Assembly (NCBI GenBank): GCA_964494645.1
Contig: CAZBSH010000001.1
Coordinates: forward strand, 1-64,000
DNA length: 64,000 nucleotides
Direction: 5' to 3'
DNA from: Christensenella sp964494645
GTDB taxonomy: Bacteria > Bacillota > Clostridia > Christensenellales > Christensenellaceae
Numbering within the stretch: the first letter of the stretch is position 1; each line of letters opens with the position of its first letter. Below the pieces are notes generated by a model. The model saw only the letters and a program-made list of their open reading frames with translations. It ran no database searches and was not told the origin of the DNA. The translations under genes were made by a program, and so were the position numbers. Positions 49,132 to 57,730 of this stretch are shown one piece after another.

Positions 49132-51350
49132 AGATTACCCTCCCGGTAAATTTTTTCAAATGAGCGCTCGTCCATAGGCTTTGCAAAATAGTATCCTTGA
49201 GCAGCCTGACAACCATATTCTTTCATCATTTCAACATTTTCTATGGTTTCCACGCCTTCAACAACAACCTGAATATCTAACATTTTTGCCATGCGAGCAA
49301 TTGATGCGAAAATAATGCGCTGCCGTTCGCTGTTAGACGTTTCTTTCAGAAATGCCCTGTCGATCTTCAAGATATCGATGGGGATGTCCTTTAACATATT
49401 GAGCGAGGAATAGCCGGAGCCGAAATCGTCCATAGAAACAAGAAAGCCGTTTTGATGCAGATTTGCAATGAAATCGGAAATCATTTCATGGTTATCAAAA
49501 ATAAGGCTTTCGGTGAGCTCGATTTCGATGAGTTCTGATGGAACATCATATTTGCGTACTTTTTCAACCAGTTTATCCATAAAGTGTTTATCCAGCAGGT
49601 GCAATCGCGAGAAATTGACAGAAATCGGCACACAAGCGATGCCTTCATCTAGATTTTTGCGAATAAATTGCAATACCTGTTCGAAAATAGCCATATCAAG
49701 CTCAACAATCAGCCCGGTCTTTTCACACATCGGGATAAATTCGTCCGGAGGCATCAACCTGCCGTCGGGTTTGCGCCAACGGGCAAGAGCTTCCGCACCG
49801 ACGAGCTTGCATGTATTTACATCCACCTTAGGCTGATAAAACGGAACGATTTCGTTTTCACGAAGCGCTTTTTCAAGCGCACGCTTTAATTGCTCGTTAT
49901 GGATCATTTGCTGATCGAATTTTTCTGAATAAAATTCAACTGTCTTGTGGAATTTCTCTTTTGCGGTACGCGCGGCGGTGGTTGCTTTGTCCACCATTAA
50001 ATTAACGCTTTCTTTAGGATCGGTGATTACATACACACCGCCGGAAAGATAGATCATTACGCCATCTTCGGGTTGGGTGAGCGACAGCAGACCATTGAGA
50101 CGTTCTTGCGATACGTCGGTTAACAGCGCAACAAAATGATCGCCGGATATCCTCGCAAAAGCTTCTTCGGGCAAGAGTTTTTCGCCGACTTCCTGTGTGA
50201 TTTTGCTTAGAATGCGGTCGCCATAATCAAAGCCGTAAAATGCATTGATATAACGGAAGTTATCGATGTCGAATATCAGCAGATAAAATTGTTTTTCAGG
50301 ATTCTTAAGCAAAATATGCTGCAAATCAACGCTAAATTTATTGTAGGTATTACCTTGCGTTACCGTATCCACAAAAGCAATGTGCTGCAAAGCCGCTTGC
50401 TGCTTGTTTTTATAACGGAAGAAATAATACATCCAAATCGCAAAAATCAAGACCACAACGAATAAAATGATGTAAAACATTTCTACTACGATATTTGCGT
50501 TGGGCGAAACTGCGCTAGTTGGTACACTGGTAATCAAAAACCAGTCATGAACATCTTCTAACGGCGTATATGCTGAAAAAGTTTTTATACCATCGATGGT
50601 TGTTTCAATAAATCCCGCCTCGTTTTTTTTGATCCCATCCTCCAATTGCTTGGATTGCTCCTGATTGCCCTGTGCATACAAAAAGCGATATAAGTTTTCG
50701 GATTCGCGGTTATATTCTGAGGGTTGCGAGCTAATCAGGATATAGCCGTCGCTGTTGATGATGTACATATATCCCTGCGAGGAGAAGAGAGAGATCGAAC
50801 AGAGATTGTACATATCCTCGGGAGAATAAAACCTTTGAAGCGTACCGATGATCGTACCGTTGTCAACGAGCGGCACACTGATGATAAATGTTTCGTCGCC
50901 GTTGGTACGCGCAATCAATTTGTCAGAAATATTTGTATCACCCTGCATAGCGATGCGGTAATATTTTCGACCGGATACATCCACTGTTTCACCGGTAGAC
51001 ATGGTCGCGACACCATCTGCGTTGGCAACAAAAAGCCGTGCACCCTCGTGCGCACGGGAGTAATCAATAAAGACGCTTTGCAGGGATCCTTCGCCATCGA
51101 CGGACTGATTGAGATTTTCAACGATTTGCGTACTTGCGGTATTGAGGTTATTGATTTCAAGGCGCAGCTTGTTTGCAATCACGTCTTTATTTTGTGTAAC
51201 CACTTCCGTCAGATTGATCTTCACGTCCGAAGCGAGTAGCCCTTGAACATGCTGCATCAAAAAGAACACAGAGCAACATAAAATAACAATAATGATGGCT
51301 GTGATAATGCGCGGCATATTTCTGTTGATAAATGTATTAGCTTTTGTCAT
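49128..51350 (-). CDS. Membrane sensor with Cache, degenerate GGDEF and intact EAL domain
   Basis: The 740-residue protein has a helix at about 12-35, an extracellular dCache domain (about 40-280), a second helix (about 288-310) and then a GGDEF fold whose signature is degraded to SGDHF. The C-terminal EAL domain keeps its active motifs: EALARW, NFS, ELTES, DDFGSGYSSL, KIDR and VVEGVET. It should therefore hydrolyse cyclic di-GMP, with the GGDEF part serving as a GTP sensor or scaffold. The overlapping sugar-binding lipoprotein may be its ligand donor. Confidence 0.92.
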   Translation of the reverse strand: MTKANTFINRNMPRIITAIIIVILCCSVFFLMQHVQGLLASDVKINLTEVVTQNKDVIANKLRLEINNLNTASTQIVENLNQSVDGEGSLQSVFIDYSRAHEGARLFVANADGVATMSTGETVDVSGRKYYRIAMQGDTNISDKLIARTNGDETFIISVPLVDNGTIIGTLQRFYSPEDMYNLCSISLFSSQGYMYIINSDGYILISSQPSEYNRESENLYRFLYAQGNQEQSKQLEDGIKKNEAGFIETTIDGIKTFSAYTPLEDVHDWFLITSVPTSAVSPNANIVVEMFYIILFVVVLIFAIWMYYFFRYKNKQQAALQHIAFVDTVTQGNTYNKFSVDLQHILLKNPEKQFYLLIFDIDNFRYINAFYGFDYGDRILSKITQEVGEKLLPEEAFARISGDHFVALLTDVSQERLNGLLSLTQPEDGVMIYLSGGVYVITDPKESVNLMVDKATTAARTAKEKFHKTVEFYSEKFDQQMIHNEQLKRALEKALRENEIVPFYQPKVDVNTCKLVGAEALARWRKPDGRLMPPDEFIPMCEKTGLIVELDMAIFEQVLQFIRKNLDEGIACVPISVNFSRLHLLDKHFMDKLVEKVRKYDVPSELIEIELTESLIFDNHEMISDFIANLHQNGFLVSMDDFGSGYSSLNMLKDIPIDILKIDRAFLKETSNSERQRIIFASIARMAKMLDIQVVVEGVETIENVEMMKEYGCQAAQGYYFAKPMDERSFEKIYREGNL

Positions 51351-51391
51351 ACAATACCTGATTTAAATAGTTTACTACGATTGTTCATTTT

Positions 51392-52015
51392 TTATTTCCC
51401 GGACTCCTGTCGAAGATGAACGTAATTTTCAATCAGCTTCACAGAATTATCGATCCCAATACTGTCACTATTTAAAAGCAGGTGATAGTTTTCCATCTGT
51501 CCCCACTTCATATCTGTGTAATAATTATAATACGTGGCTCTCTTTTTGTCGGATTTTACAATCGCGTCCTTTAGGTTGGGCGCATCCAGATGATAATCAT
51601 TTTTCGCGCGGTCAATGCGGTGATCAATGTCCGAATAAATAAAAATATTGATACAGTTTGGATTGCTGTTTAATACATAATCTGCGCACCGCCCAACAAT
51701 AACACACGAGCCCTTAGCTGCGACACTGCGAATTACATCCGCCTGGATCAAAAAAAGCTTATCGTCAAGAGCGATATCCGTACCCCAGGAAGAGACGTTG
51801 CCAAAACCGGAGGAAAGATAGTATAAAAACTTATTATTTGCTTTTTCTTCGATATTTTCGAAAAACTCTTCGCCGTATCCGCTTTCTTTGGCCGCAAGGG
51901 TAATGAGCTCTTTATCATAATAAGGAAGTTCTAAAGAATCTGCAACTTGTTTACCAATAGAACGCCCACCGCTGGCAAACTGCCGTGAAATCGTGATAAT
52001 GATATCGTTTTTCAT
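51392..52015 (-). CDS. Cytidylate-kinase-like P-loop protein
   Basis: The start is the ATG at 52015, nine bases after AGGAGG. The 207-residue protein has the opening ITISRQFASGGRSIGKQVA, in which the P-loop is GGRSIGK, and LPYYDKELITLAAKESG, as in the cytidylate-kinase-like family (Cytidylate_kin2) of Firmicutes. VIVGRCADYVLNSNPN corresponds to the nucleotide monophosphate site. It lies 41 bases upstream of the EAL sensor gene on the same strand. Members are common in gut Clostridia, but their substrates have not been established. Confidence 0.85.
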   Translation of the reverse strand: MKNDIIITISRQFASGGRSIGKQVADSLELPYYDKELITLAAKESGYGEEFFENIEEKANNKFLYYLSSGFGNVSSWGTDIALDDKLFLIQADVIRSVAAKGSCVIVGRCADYVLNSNPNCINIFIYSDIDHRIDRAKNDYHLDAPNLKDAIVKSDKKRATYYNYYTDMKWGQMENYHLLLNSDSIGIDNSVKLIENYVHLRQESGK

Positions 52016-52074
52016 AAAGAAGACCTCCTGTATAGATGCTATATATTCGAAAAAGGAAAACATAAGTAACCTTG

Positions 52075-52103
52075 TTTACATTATGCCTCTAATATGCTAA
52101 AAT
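52075..52103 (+). promoter_or_regulatory. Sigma-A promoter of the MATE gene
   Basis: TTTACA (52075-52080) and TAAAAT (52098-52103) are 17 bases apart, upstream of the ATG at 52135. Confidence 0.7.
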
Positions 52104-52134
52104 GTCAATTTACAGAAAGGATTAAGTTATATTT

Positions 52135-53529
52135 ATGGGGGAAGTAAAGGAAAATAAGATGGGTGTAATGCCTATCAAAAAATTATTGGTGACGATGTCC
52201 CTGCCTATCATGATTTCGATGCTGGTACAGGCGCTATATAATATTGTAGACAGCATTTTTGTGGGGCAATACAGCGAGAGTGCCTTTGCGGCTGTATCGC
52301 TTGCGTTTCCGCTGCAAATGTTGATCATTGCGGTAGCTGTTGGTACGGGGGTGGGTATCAACTCATTGCTTTCTCGCCGGTTGGGCGAAAAAAAGTTTGA
52401 TGACGCAAATAAGGCCGCGACAAATGGTATATTTTTGGGGATACTTAGTTGGATCGCGTTTGCGTTGATTGGTATTTTTTTCTCGCGGATGTTTTTTGAA
52501 TCATTTACAGCGGGGCTGGAAAACGGAAACGTTATTGCGGACATGGGAACGCAGTATTTATCGATTTGCCTCGTTTTTTCTTTTGGTGTTTTTATCCAAA
52601 TCGTGTGTGAGCGGATTCTTCAATCGACAGGTGTTACGATATTCAACATGATCATGCAGCTTATTGGCGCGGGGATCAATATCATACTCGATCCGATTCT
52701 CATTTTCGGCATAGGACCGTTCCCGGAGATGGGGGCGGCAGGTGCTGCGATTGCAACAGTGGTCGGACAGATCGTCGCAATGGGGTTTGGACTGTATTTT
52801 ATCAGGCACAAAGCAAAAGAAGTAAACGTCACAATGAAAAAATTCCGTCCGTCGGGGCGGATCATAAAAGAAATATATAAAGTAGGCGTTCCTTCTATTA
52901 TTATGCAGGCGCTGGTTTCGGTGATGAACGTTGGGTTCAACTTCATTTTGGTAGGGTTTTCCGCTGCTGCGGTTTCGGTGCTGGGGGCATATTTCAGGCT
53001 GCAATCATTTATCTTCATGCCTGTGTTCGGACTAACCAACGGAATGATACCAATCGTTGCCTATAATTATGGAGCAAGGCACAAACAGCGAATTCTGGAT
53101 ACTGTAAAATTTGCGGTGTTCTTGTCGGTTGCAATCATGATCGTGGGGACGATCGTCTTCCAACTGTTTCCCGCGCAGTTGCTTGAAATGTTTAACGCAA
53201 CGCCGGCAATGCTTGAAATCGGGGTAAACGCGCTTCGTATTATCAGCCTTTGTTTTGCGTTTGCGGGTGTGGGGATCGTATTTTCGTGTGTGTTCCAGGC
53301 AGTGGGCAATGGTATGCTGAGTATGTTGGTTTCGTTGTGCAGGCAAATTGTGGTTTTGCTTCCGGTGGCATACCTTCTTGCGCGGATTGGCGGAATAGGC
53401 AGTGTATGGTATTCCTTTCCGGTTGCGGAGTGCGTGTCGCTTGTTTTGAGTATTGTATTTTATCGGTATGTATATAAGCGCTATTTGAAGGAATTGAGCA
53501 ACCCTTTGGTAGAAGCGCCGGGGATGTAG
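52135..53529 (+). CDS. MATE-family multidrug/cation exporter
   Basis: The 464-residue protein has twelve predicted helices in two halves. The N-terminal half has SLPIMISMLVQALYNIVDSI and FVGQ, and the second half has VGVPSIIMQALVSVMNVGFN with the GLTNGMIPIVAYNYGAR turn. MATE pumps export cationic drugs or metabolites in exchange for sodium or protons. AAAGGA lies upstream. It is divergent from the cytidylate-kinase-like gene. Confidence 0.93.
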   Translation: MGEVKENKMGVMPIKKLLVTMSLPIMISMLVQALYNIVDSIFVGQYSESAFAAVSLAFPLQMLIIAVAVGTGVGINSLLSRRLGEKKFDDANKAATNGIFLGILSWIAFALIGIFFSRMFFESFTAGLENGNVIADMGTQYLSICLVFSFGVFIQIVCERILQSTGVTIFNMIMQLIGAGINIILDPILIFGIGPFPEMGAAGAAIATVVGQIVAMGFGLYFIRHKAKEVNVTMKKFRPSGRIIKEIYKVGVPSIIMQALVSVMNVGFNFILVGFSAAAVSVLGAYFRLQSFIFMPVFGLTNGMIPIVAYNYGARHKQRILDTVKFAVFLSVAIMIVGTIVFQLFPAQLLEMFNATPAMLEIGVNALRIISLCFAFAGVGIVFSCVFQAVGNGMLSMLVSLCRQIVVLLPVAYLLARIGGIGSVWYSFPVAECVSLVLSIVFYRYVYKRYLKELSNPLVEAPGM

Positions 53530-53555
53530 AGAAATGTTTTTTTTGGCTTTGTTTG

Positions 53556-53564
53556 TGGTATAAT
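53556..53564 (+). promoter_or_regulatory. Extended -10 promoter of the aminopeptidase gene
   Basis: TGGTATAAT (TG at 53556-53557, TATAAT at 53559-53564) lies 45 bases before the ATG at 53609. The upstream bases are T-rich, with no clear -35. Confidence 0.65.
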
Positions 53565-53608
53565 ATAACAAAGAAATAAAGACCACTAACATAAATGAGG
53601 TGAACAAA

Positions 53609-54724
53609 ATGGTAGATGAAAGAATCAAACAATTATGTCACACGCTGGTGAACTATTCATGTGGTGTAAAAAAAGGCGATAAAGTATTGATTGACGTTTC
53701 CGGATGTGATGATGCGCTTGCGGAAGAACTGGTCAAGGAAGTATATGCAGCAGGGGCATTGCCGTATTTTGAAACACCGCATAATAGAGTGCAGCGTCAG
53801 TGGTTGATGCAGGCATCAAAAGAGCAGATCGAAGATGTTACAAAATGGGGCAGTGCGCGCATGAAGGAAATGCAGGCGTATATCGCGTTCCGCGGCGGTG
53901 ATAATGCGACAGAGCTCACGGATGTGCCTGCAGATAAGATGGAGATGTATCAGTCGATTTATGTAAAGCAGGTACATCATGATTTGCGCGTCAAAAAAAC
54001 AAACTGGGTCATTTTGCGTTATCCAACGCCTTCAATGGCGCAACAGGCAGGGATGAGTACAGAGGCGTTTGAGAAATTTTATTTTGATGTGTGTAATTTA
54101 GACTATGGAAAAATGTCAAAGGCAATGGATCCGCTTGCGGCATTGATAAACAAAACAGACAAGGTACATATCAAAGGCCCGGGAACGGATATCACATTCT
54201 CTATCAAAGGGATCGGGGCAGTAAAGTGCGACGGACACCTTAACGTACCGGATGGTGAGGTATACACGGCACCTGTCAAAAATAGTGTGAACGGACGCAT
54301 TACCTATAATACGCCGTCATTTCATCAAGGGTTTAAGTTCGAAAACGTCAGCTTGCTTTTTAAAGATGGAAAAATCATTGAAGCGACGAGTAACGACAAT
54401 AAGCGGATCAACAAGATTTTTGATACGGACGAAGGTGCGCGTTATGTCGGCGAGTTTTCGTTTGGCGTGAATCCGTATATCAATCGGGCTATGGGCGATA
54501 TTTTGTTCGATGAAAAAATTGCGGGGTCGATGCATTTTACGCCCGGCAGCAGCTATGACGACGCATATAACGGAAACGAGAGCGCGGAGCACTGGGATCT
54601 GGTGCTTGTGCAAACGCCGGAAATGGGTGGCGGCGAGATTTGGCTTGATGATGTGCTCATTCGTAAGGATGGGATCTTTGTCGTGGATGAGCTAAAGGGG
54701 TTAAACCCTGAGAATTTGAAATAA
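53609..54724 (+). CDS. M29-family aminopeptidase
   Basis: The 371-residue protein starts at the ATG at 53609 after TGAGGTG; a GTG three codons earlier overlaps that site. M29 traits are the C-terminal metal site around EFSFGVNPYINRAMGDILFDE, with GSMHFTPGSSYDDAYNGNES and HWDLVL after it, and the N-terminal GVKKGDKVLIDVSG motif. Such enzymes are dimeric metallo-aminopeptidases of the cytoplasm. It is followed by a strong hairpin and then galE. Confidence 0.9.
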   Translation: MVDERIKQLCHTLVNYSCGVKKGDKVLIDVSGCDDALAEELVKEVYAAGALPYFETPHNRVQRQWLMQASKEQIEDVTKWGSARMKEMQAYIAFRGGDNATELTDVPADKMEMYQSIYVKQVHHDLRVKKTNWVILRYPTPSMAQQAGMSTEAFEKFYFDVCNLDYGKMSKAMDPLAALINKTDKVHIKGPGTDITFSIKGIGAVKCDGHLNVPDGEVYTAPVKNSVNGRITYNTPSFHQGFKFENVSLLFKDGKIIEATSNDNKRINKIFDTDEGARYVGEFSFGVNPYINRAMGDILFDEKIAGSMHFTPGSSYDDAYNGNESAEHWDLVLVQTPEMGGGEIWLDDVLIRKDGIFVVDELKGLNPENLK

Positions 54725-54725
54725 G

Positions 54726-54759
54726 AGAAAGGCGTGTGCAAGAATGCATACGCCTTTCT
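54726..54759 (+). other. Strong hairpin between the aminopeptidase gene and galE
   Basis: A 15-bp stem (54726-54740 with 54745-54759, one G-U pair) follows the stop codon directly but has no T-tract; GCGGGGGG follows instead. It may be an mRNA 3'-end stabiliser or a weak terminator. The galE ribosome site begins just past it. Confidence 0.6.
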
Positions 54760-54774
54760 TGCGGGGGGCGCAAA

Positions 54775-55782
54775 ATGAAAAATATACTTGTTACAGGCGG
54801 AGCAGGATACATCGGAAGCCATATTTGTGTGAAACTTTTGGAGTCGGGCTATGGCGTGATCGTGATGGATAACCTTTCAAACAGCAGCATGAAAGCGCTG
54901 GAACGGGTGGAGCAGATTACGGGGAAGAAAATAGAATTTTATGAAGCGGATATTCGTGAGAAGAATGCGTTTGATAAGATTTTTGCGCAGCATGATATTT
55001 ATGGTGTGATCCATATGGCGGGGTTAAAAGCGGTAGGAGAATCGGTCAAGCAGCCGCTTGATTATTTTGATAATAATATCACCGGAACGATCGTGTTACT
55101 GGAAGCGATGAAGGAACACGGCGTGAAGCGGATGATATTCAGTTCGTCGGCAACCGTTTATGGGACGCAGCAGAATATGCCGCTTACGGAGGACATGCCT
55201 ACCGGTGTCACCAGTCCCTACGGCAGAACGAAGCTTGTGATAGAAGAGATGCTTCAAGACTTATATGCATCCGACCCGCAATGGTCTGTTTTGTTGTTGC
55301 GGTATTTTAATCCGGTTGGTGCGCATAAAAGCGGTATGATAGGCGAGAACCCCAACGGAGTCCCTAATAATCTGATGCCGTATATCACACAAACCGCGAT
55401 TGGGAAACGAGAGAGGTTGAGTGTATACGGAGGCGATTATGATACGCCGGACGGAACATGCCTTAGAGACTATATTCATGTGATGGATCTTGCTGGCGGT
55501 CATGTGGTTGCAATTGAAAAGTTGTCGAAAAATGGTTTGTTTATTTATAATCTTGGCACGGAGAAACCGACAAGCGTTCTTGGGATGGTGAAAGCGTTTG
55601 AACGCGCGAATGGTTTGACGGTAGATTATAAAATCGTCCCGCGCCGCGAGGGGGATGTTCCGGTCTGTTATGCAGACGCGACCCGCGCAAAAGAGGAACT
55701 CGGCTGGACAGCGCAATATGATATAGAGGACATGTGCCGCGATAGTTGGAACTGGCAGCAGAAGAACCCAAATGGATACTGA
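54775..55782 (+). CDS. galE: UDP-glucose 4-epimerase
   Basis: The 335-residue SDR enzyme starts at the ATG at 54775 after GGGGGG. It has the NAD-binding GGAGYIGSHI, the HMAGLKAVGESVK segment, catalytic Ser in SSSATVYG and the Tyr-x3-Lys pair in SPYGRTK. It interconverts UDP-glucose and UDP-galactose for galactose use and surface sugar synthesis. No other gal gene lies nearby. Confidence 0.96.
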   Translation: MKNILVTGGAGYIGSHICVKLLESGYGVIVMDNLSNSSMKALERVEQITGKKIEFYEADIREKNAFDKIFAQHDIYGVIHMAGLKAVGESVKQPLDYFDNNITGTIVLLEAMKEHGVKRMIFSSSATVYGTQQNMPLTEDMPTGVTSPYGRTKLVIEEMLQDLYASDPQWSVLLLRYFNPVGAHKSGMIGENPNGVPNNLMPYITQTAIGKRERLSVYGGDYDTPDGTCLRDYIHVMDLAGGHVVAIEKLSKNGLFIYNLGTEKPTSVLGMVKAFERANGLTVDYKIVPRREGDVPVCYADATRAKEELGWTAQYDIEDMCRDSWNWQQKNPNGY

Positions 55783-55796
55783 TTTTCAAAGAATGA

Positions 55797-55828
55797 AAAA
55801 ACCCTTTGCATAGGGCAAAGGGTTTTTG
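55797..55828. terminator. Bidirectional terminator between galE and fba
   Basis: The stem 55797-55809 with 55815-55827 has A and T runs on either side and lies between convergent genes. Confidence 0.92.
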
Positions 55829-55841
55829 TTTTCGGCAAAAC

Positions 55842-56771
55842 TTATGCTTTGTTGTCGCAGCCGAGGACATCTACGATCTTATGCGCAACCATTGCTTTGA
55901 TCGCATCACGCGCGGGAGCAAGATACTGGCGCGGATCAAAATCCGCGGGATGCTCTGCAAAGTGTTTGCGGATTGTCCCTGTCATTGCAAGACGAAGGTC
56001 AGAGTCGATGTTGATTTTGCAAACGGCACTTTCCGCTGCTTTGCGCAGCAGATTTTCCGGAACGCCCTGCGCACCCGGCATATCTCCGCCATACGTATTG
56101 ATCATTTCCACAAACTCCGGAATAACGGAGGAAGCGCCATGCAAAACGATGGGGAAACCGGGAAGGATCCTTGTTACTTCCTCAAGGATATCAAACCGCA
56201 GTTTGGGTTCGCCTTTGAATTTGAATGCGCCGTGGCTCGTACCGATCGCGATCGCGAGGCTGTCACAGCCCGTTTTGGTAGCGAACTCCAAAACTTCTTC
56301 CGGTCGTGTGTAGGAAGAATCCTCATGGGATACTTGAATCTCATCTTCCACGCCGGCAAGGCGGCCGAGCTCGCCCTCGACAACAACACCGCGATCATGC
56401 GCATATTCAACAACGCGCTTTGTAACAGCGATATTTTCTTCAAAGGAAAGATGAGAGCCGTCGATCATGACGGAGGTAAATCCGCTGTCAATGCAGGATT
56501 TGCACGTTTCGAAACTGTCGCCGTGATCAAGATGCAGGCAAATTGGAAGACCTGTATCTTCTAAAGCAGCCTCTACGAGCTTTGTGAGATAGATCGGGTT
56601 TGCGTAGTTGCGCGCGCCCTTGGAGACTTGCAGGATCAGCGGAGCGTTCAGATCTTTTGCAGCTTCTGTGATCCCCTGAATGATCTCCATGTTGTTCACG
56701 TTAAAAGCGCCGATGGCATACCCGCCGTCATAAGCTTTCTTGAACATTTCTGTCGTGGTAACTAATGGCAT
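55842..56771 (-). CDS. fba: Class II fructose-1,6-bisphosphate aldolase
   Basis: The 309-residue zinc aldolase has the catalytic and metal residues in LHLDHGDSF, VEGELGRLAG, IGTSHGAFK, VLHGASSV and NIDSDLR. It splits fructose-1,6-bisphosphate in glycolysis. The ATG has AAGGAGG before it. Its own promoter is at 56817-56845. gap lies nearby on the other strand, so two glycolytic genes are neighbours but not co-transcribed. Confidence 0.96.
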   Translation of the reverse strand: MPLVTTTEMFKKAYDGGYAIGAFNVNNMEIIQGITEAAKDLNAPLILQVSKGARNYANPIYLTKLVEAALEDTGLPICLHLDHGDSFETCKSCIDSGFTSVMIDGSHLSFEENIAVTKRVVEYAHDRGVVVEGELGRLAGVEDEIQVSHEDSSYTRPEEVLEFATKTGCDSLAIAIGTSHGAFKFKGEPKLRFDILEEVTRILPGFPIVLHGASSVIPEFVEMINTYGGDMPGAQGVPENLLRKAAESAVCKINIDSDLRLAMTGTIRKHFAEHPADFDPRQYLAPARDAIKAMVAHKIVDVLGCDNKA

Positions 56772-56816
56772 GACAAAATCCTCCTTAAAAATATTGATAC
56801 ATGCTAAGACAAAATT

Positions 56817-56845
56817 ATTATACTATTTGATAGGCAAAATAACAA
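56817..56845 (-). promoter_or_regulatory. Sigma-A promoter of fba
   Basis: On the minus strand TTGTTA (56845-56840) and TATAAT (56822-56817) are 17 bases apart. Confidence 0.8.
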
Positions 56846-56878
56846 CAGTCCAAACGGAAATGTTCATGAAAAGAGGGA

Positions 56879-56907
56879 TTGACAGACGGAAAGCAAAAAA
56901 GTAGCAT
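56879..56907 (+). promoter_or_regulatory. Promoter of the paired DMT transporter
   Basis: TTGACA (56879-56884) and TAGCAT (56902-56907) are 17 bases apart. A GGAGG site follows before the ATG at 56933. Confidence 0.6.
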
Positions 56908-56932
56908 AGAATGTGCTGAGGAGGGTGTATGA

Positions 56933-57298
56933 ATGGGTCAATCAACAAAGAAAACAGACTGGCGAAGCGTTGTCTTCTTGCAACTAATCATTGTTGTATA
57001 TACGTTTTCCGGTGTGTTTGGAAAGATGGCGACAAACGGAAACGACTTTATGTCCGCGATGTTTATTATTTTCGTGGTGCTGGATGTTGCGGTGCTGGGC
57101 GTTTACGCCCTGTTGTGGCAGCAGGCGCTTAAGAAATTTGATCTGCATGTCGCGTATGCAAACAGGTCGTTGGCTACGATTTGGTCGATGGTGTGGGCGG
57201 CGCTTATCTTCCAAGAAAGGATCACCGTGCCAAACATAATCGGTACAGCTTTGATTATTGCGGGTGCGATGTTGGTGAATACAGATGCTGAGCGTTAG
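56933..57298 (+). CDS. Four-helix DMT/EamA-type transporter subunit 1
   Basis: The 121-residue protein has four predicted helices (VVFLQLIIVVYTFSGVFGKM first and IIGTALIIAGAMLV last) and the EamA half-domain ending AALIFQERITVPNIIG. It overlaps the second small transporter gene by 14 bases. Such pairs form heterodimers like SMR or ArnE/ArnF proteins and move lipids, drugs or small metabolites. The substrate is unknown. Confidence 0.82.
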   Translation: MGQSTKKTDWRSVVFLQLIIVVYTFSGVFGKMATNGNDFMSAMFIIFVVLDVAVLGVYALLWQQALKKFDLHVAYANRSLATIWSMVWAALIFQERITVPNIIGTALIIAGAMLVNTDAER

Positions 57299-57626
57299 TA
57301 GTTTTGTGATTATGTTATGCGGCGTTACGATTGCGGCATTCTCGCAGATTTTGTTGAAAACCAGCGCGAATATTGAGCATGGCGGGTTCTGGAAACAGTA
57401 CCTTAACTGGCGCGTCATTATGGGATATGTGATGCTTCTGATATCCATGCTGTTTGCGGTGTGGGCATATACGGGAATGGATTACAAGTATGGACCGGCA
57501 ATCGAATCGGTCGGATTTGTTATTGTAGCAATTTTGAGTTGCCTTATCCTAAAAGAAAAATTGACAAAAAAGAAGATCATCGGTAACATTTTGATTGTAG
57601 CGGGGCTGGTGGTTTTCTGCCTGTGA
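57285..57626 (+). CDS. Four-helix DMT/EamA-type transporter subunit 2
   Basis: The 113-residue protein has four helices and the matching half-domain: FVIMLCGVTIAAFSQILLKT at the start and LSCLILKEKLTKKKIIGNIL near the end. The start ATG at 57285 lies within subunit 1, which indicates translational coupling and joint function. Confidence 0.82.
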   Translation: MLSVSSFVIMLCGVTIAAFSQILLKTSANIEHGGFWKQYLNWRVIMGYVMLLISMLFAVWAYTGMDYKYGPAIESVGFVIVAILSCLILKEKLTKKKIIGNILIVAGLVVFCL

Positions 57627-57644
57627 AAAAGTGATACAAAGTAG

Positions 57645-57673
57645 TTGCAAAACGCGGTAGAATCAAATATAAT
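57645..57673 (+). promoter_or_regulatory. Sigma-A promoter of gap
   Basis: TTGCAA (57645-57650) and TATAAT (57668-57673) are 17 bases apart, followed by a 50-base leader with TAGGAGGA. Confidence 0.85.
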
Positions 57674-57730
57674 GTAATATGTACGCAAAAGTTTAAGGTA
57701 TATCAAATATTTTTAGGAGGATTTTTTATT

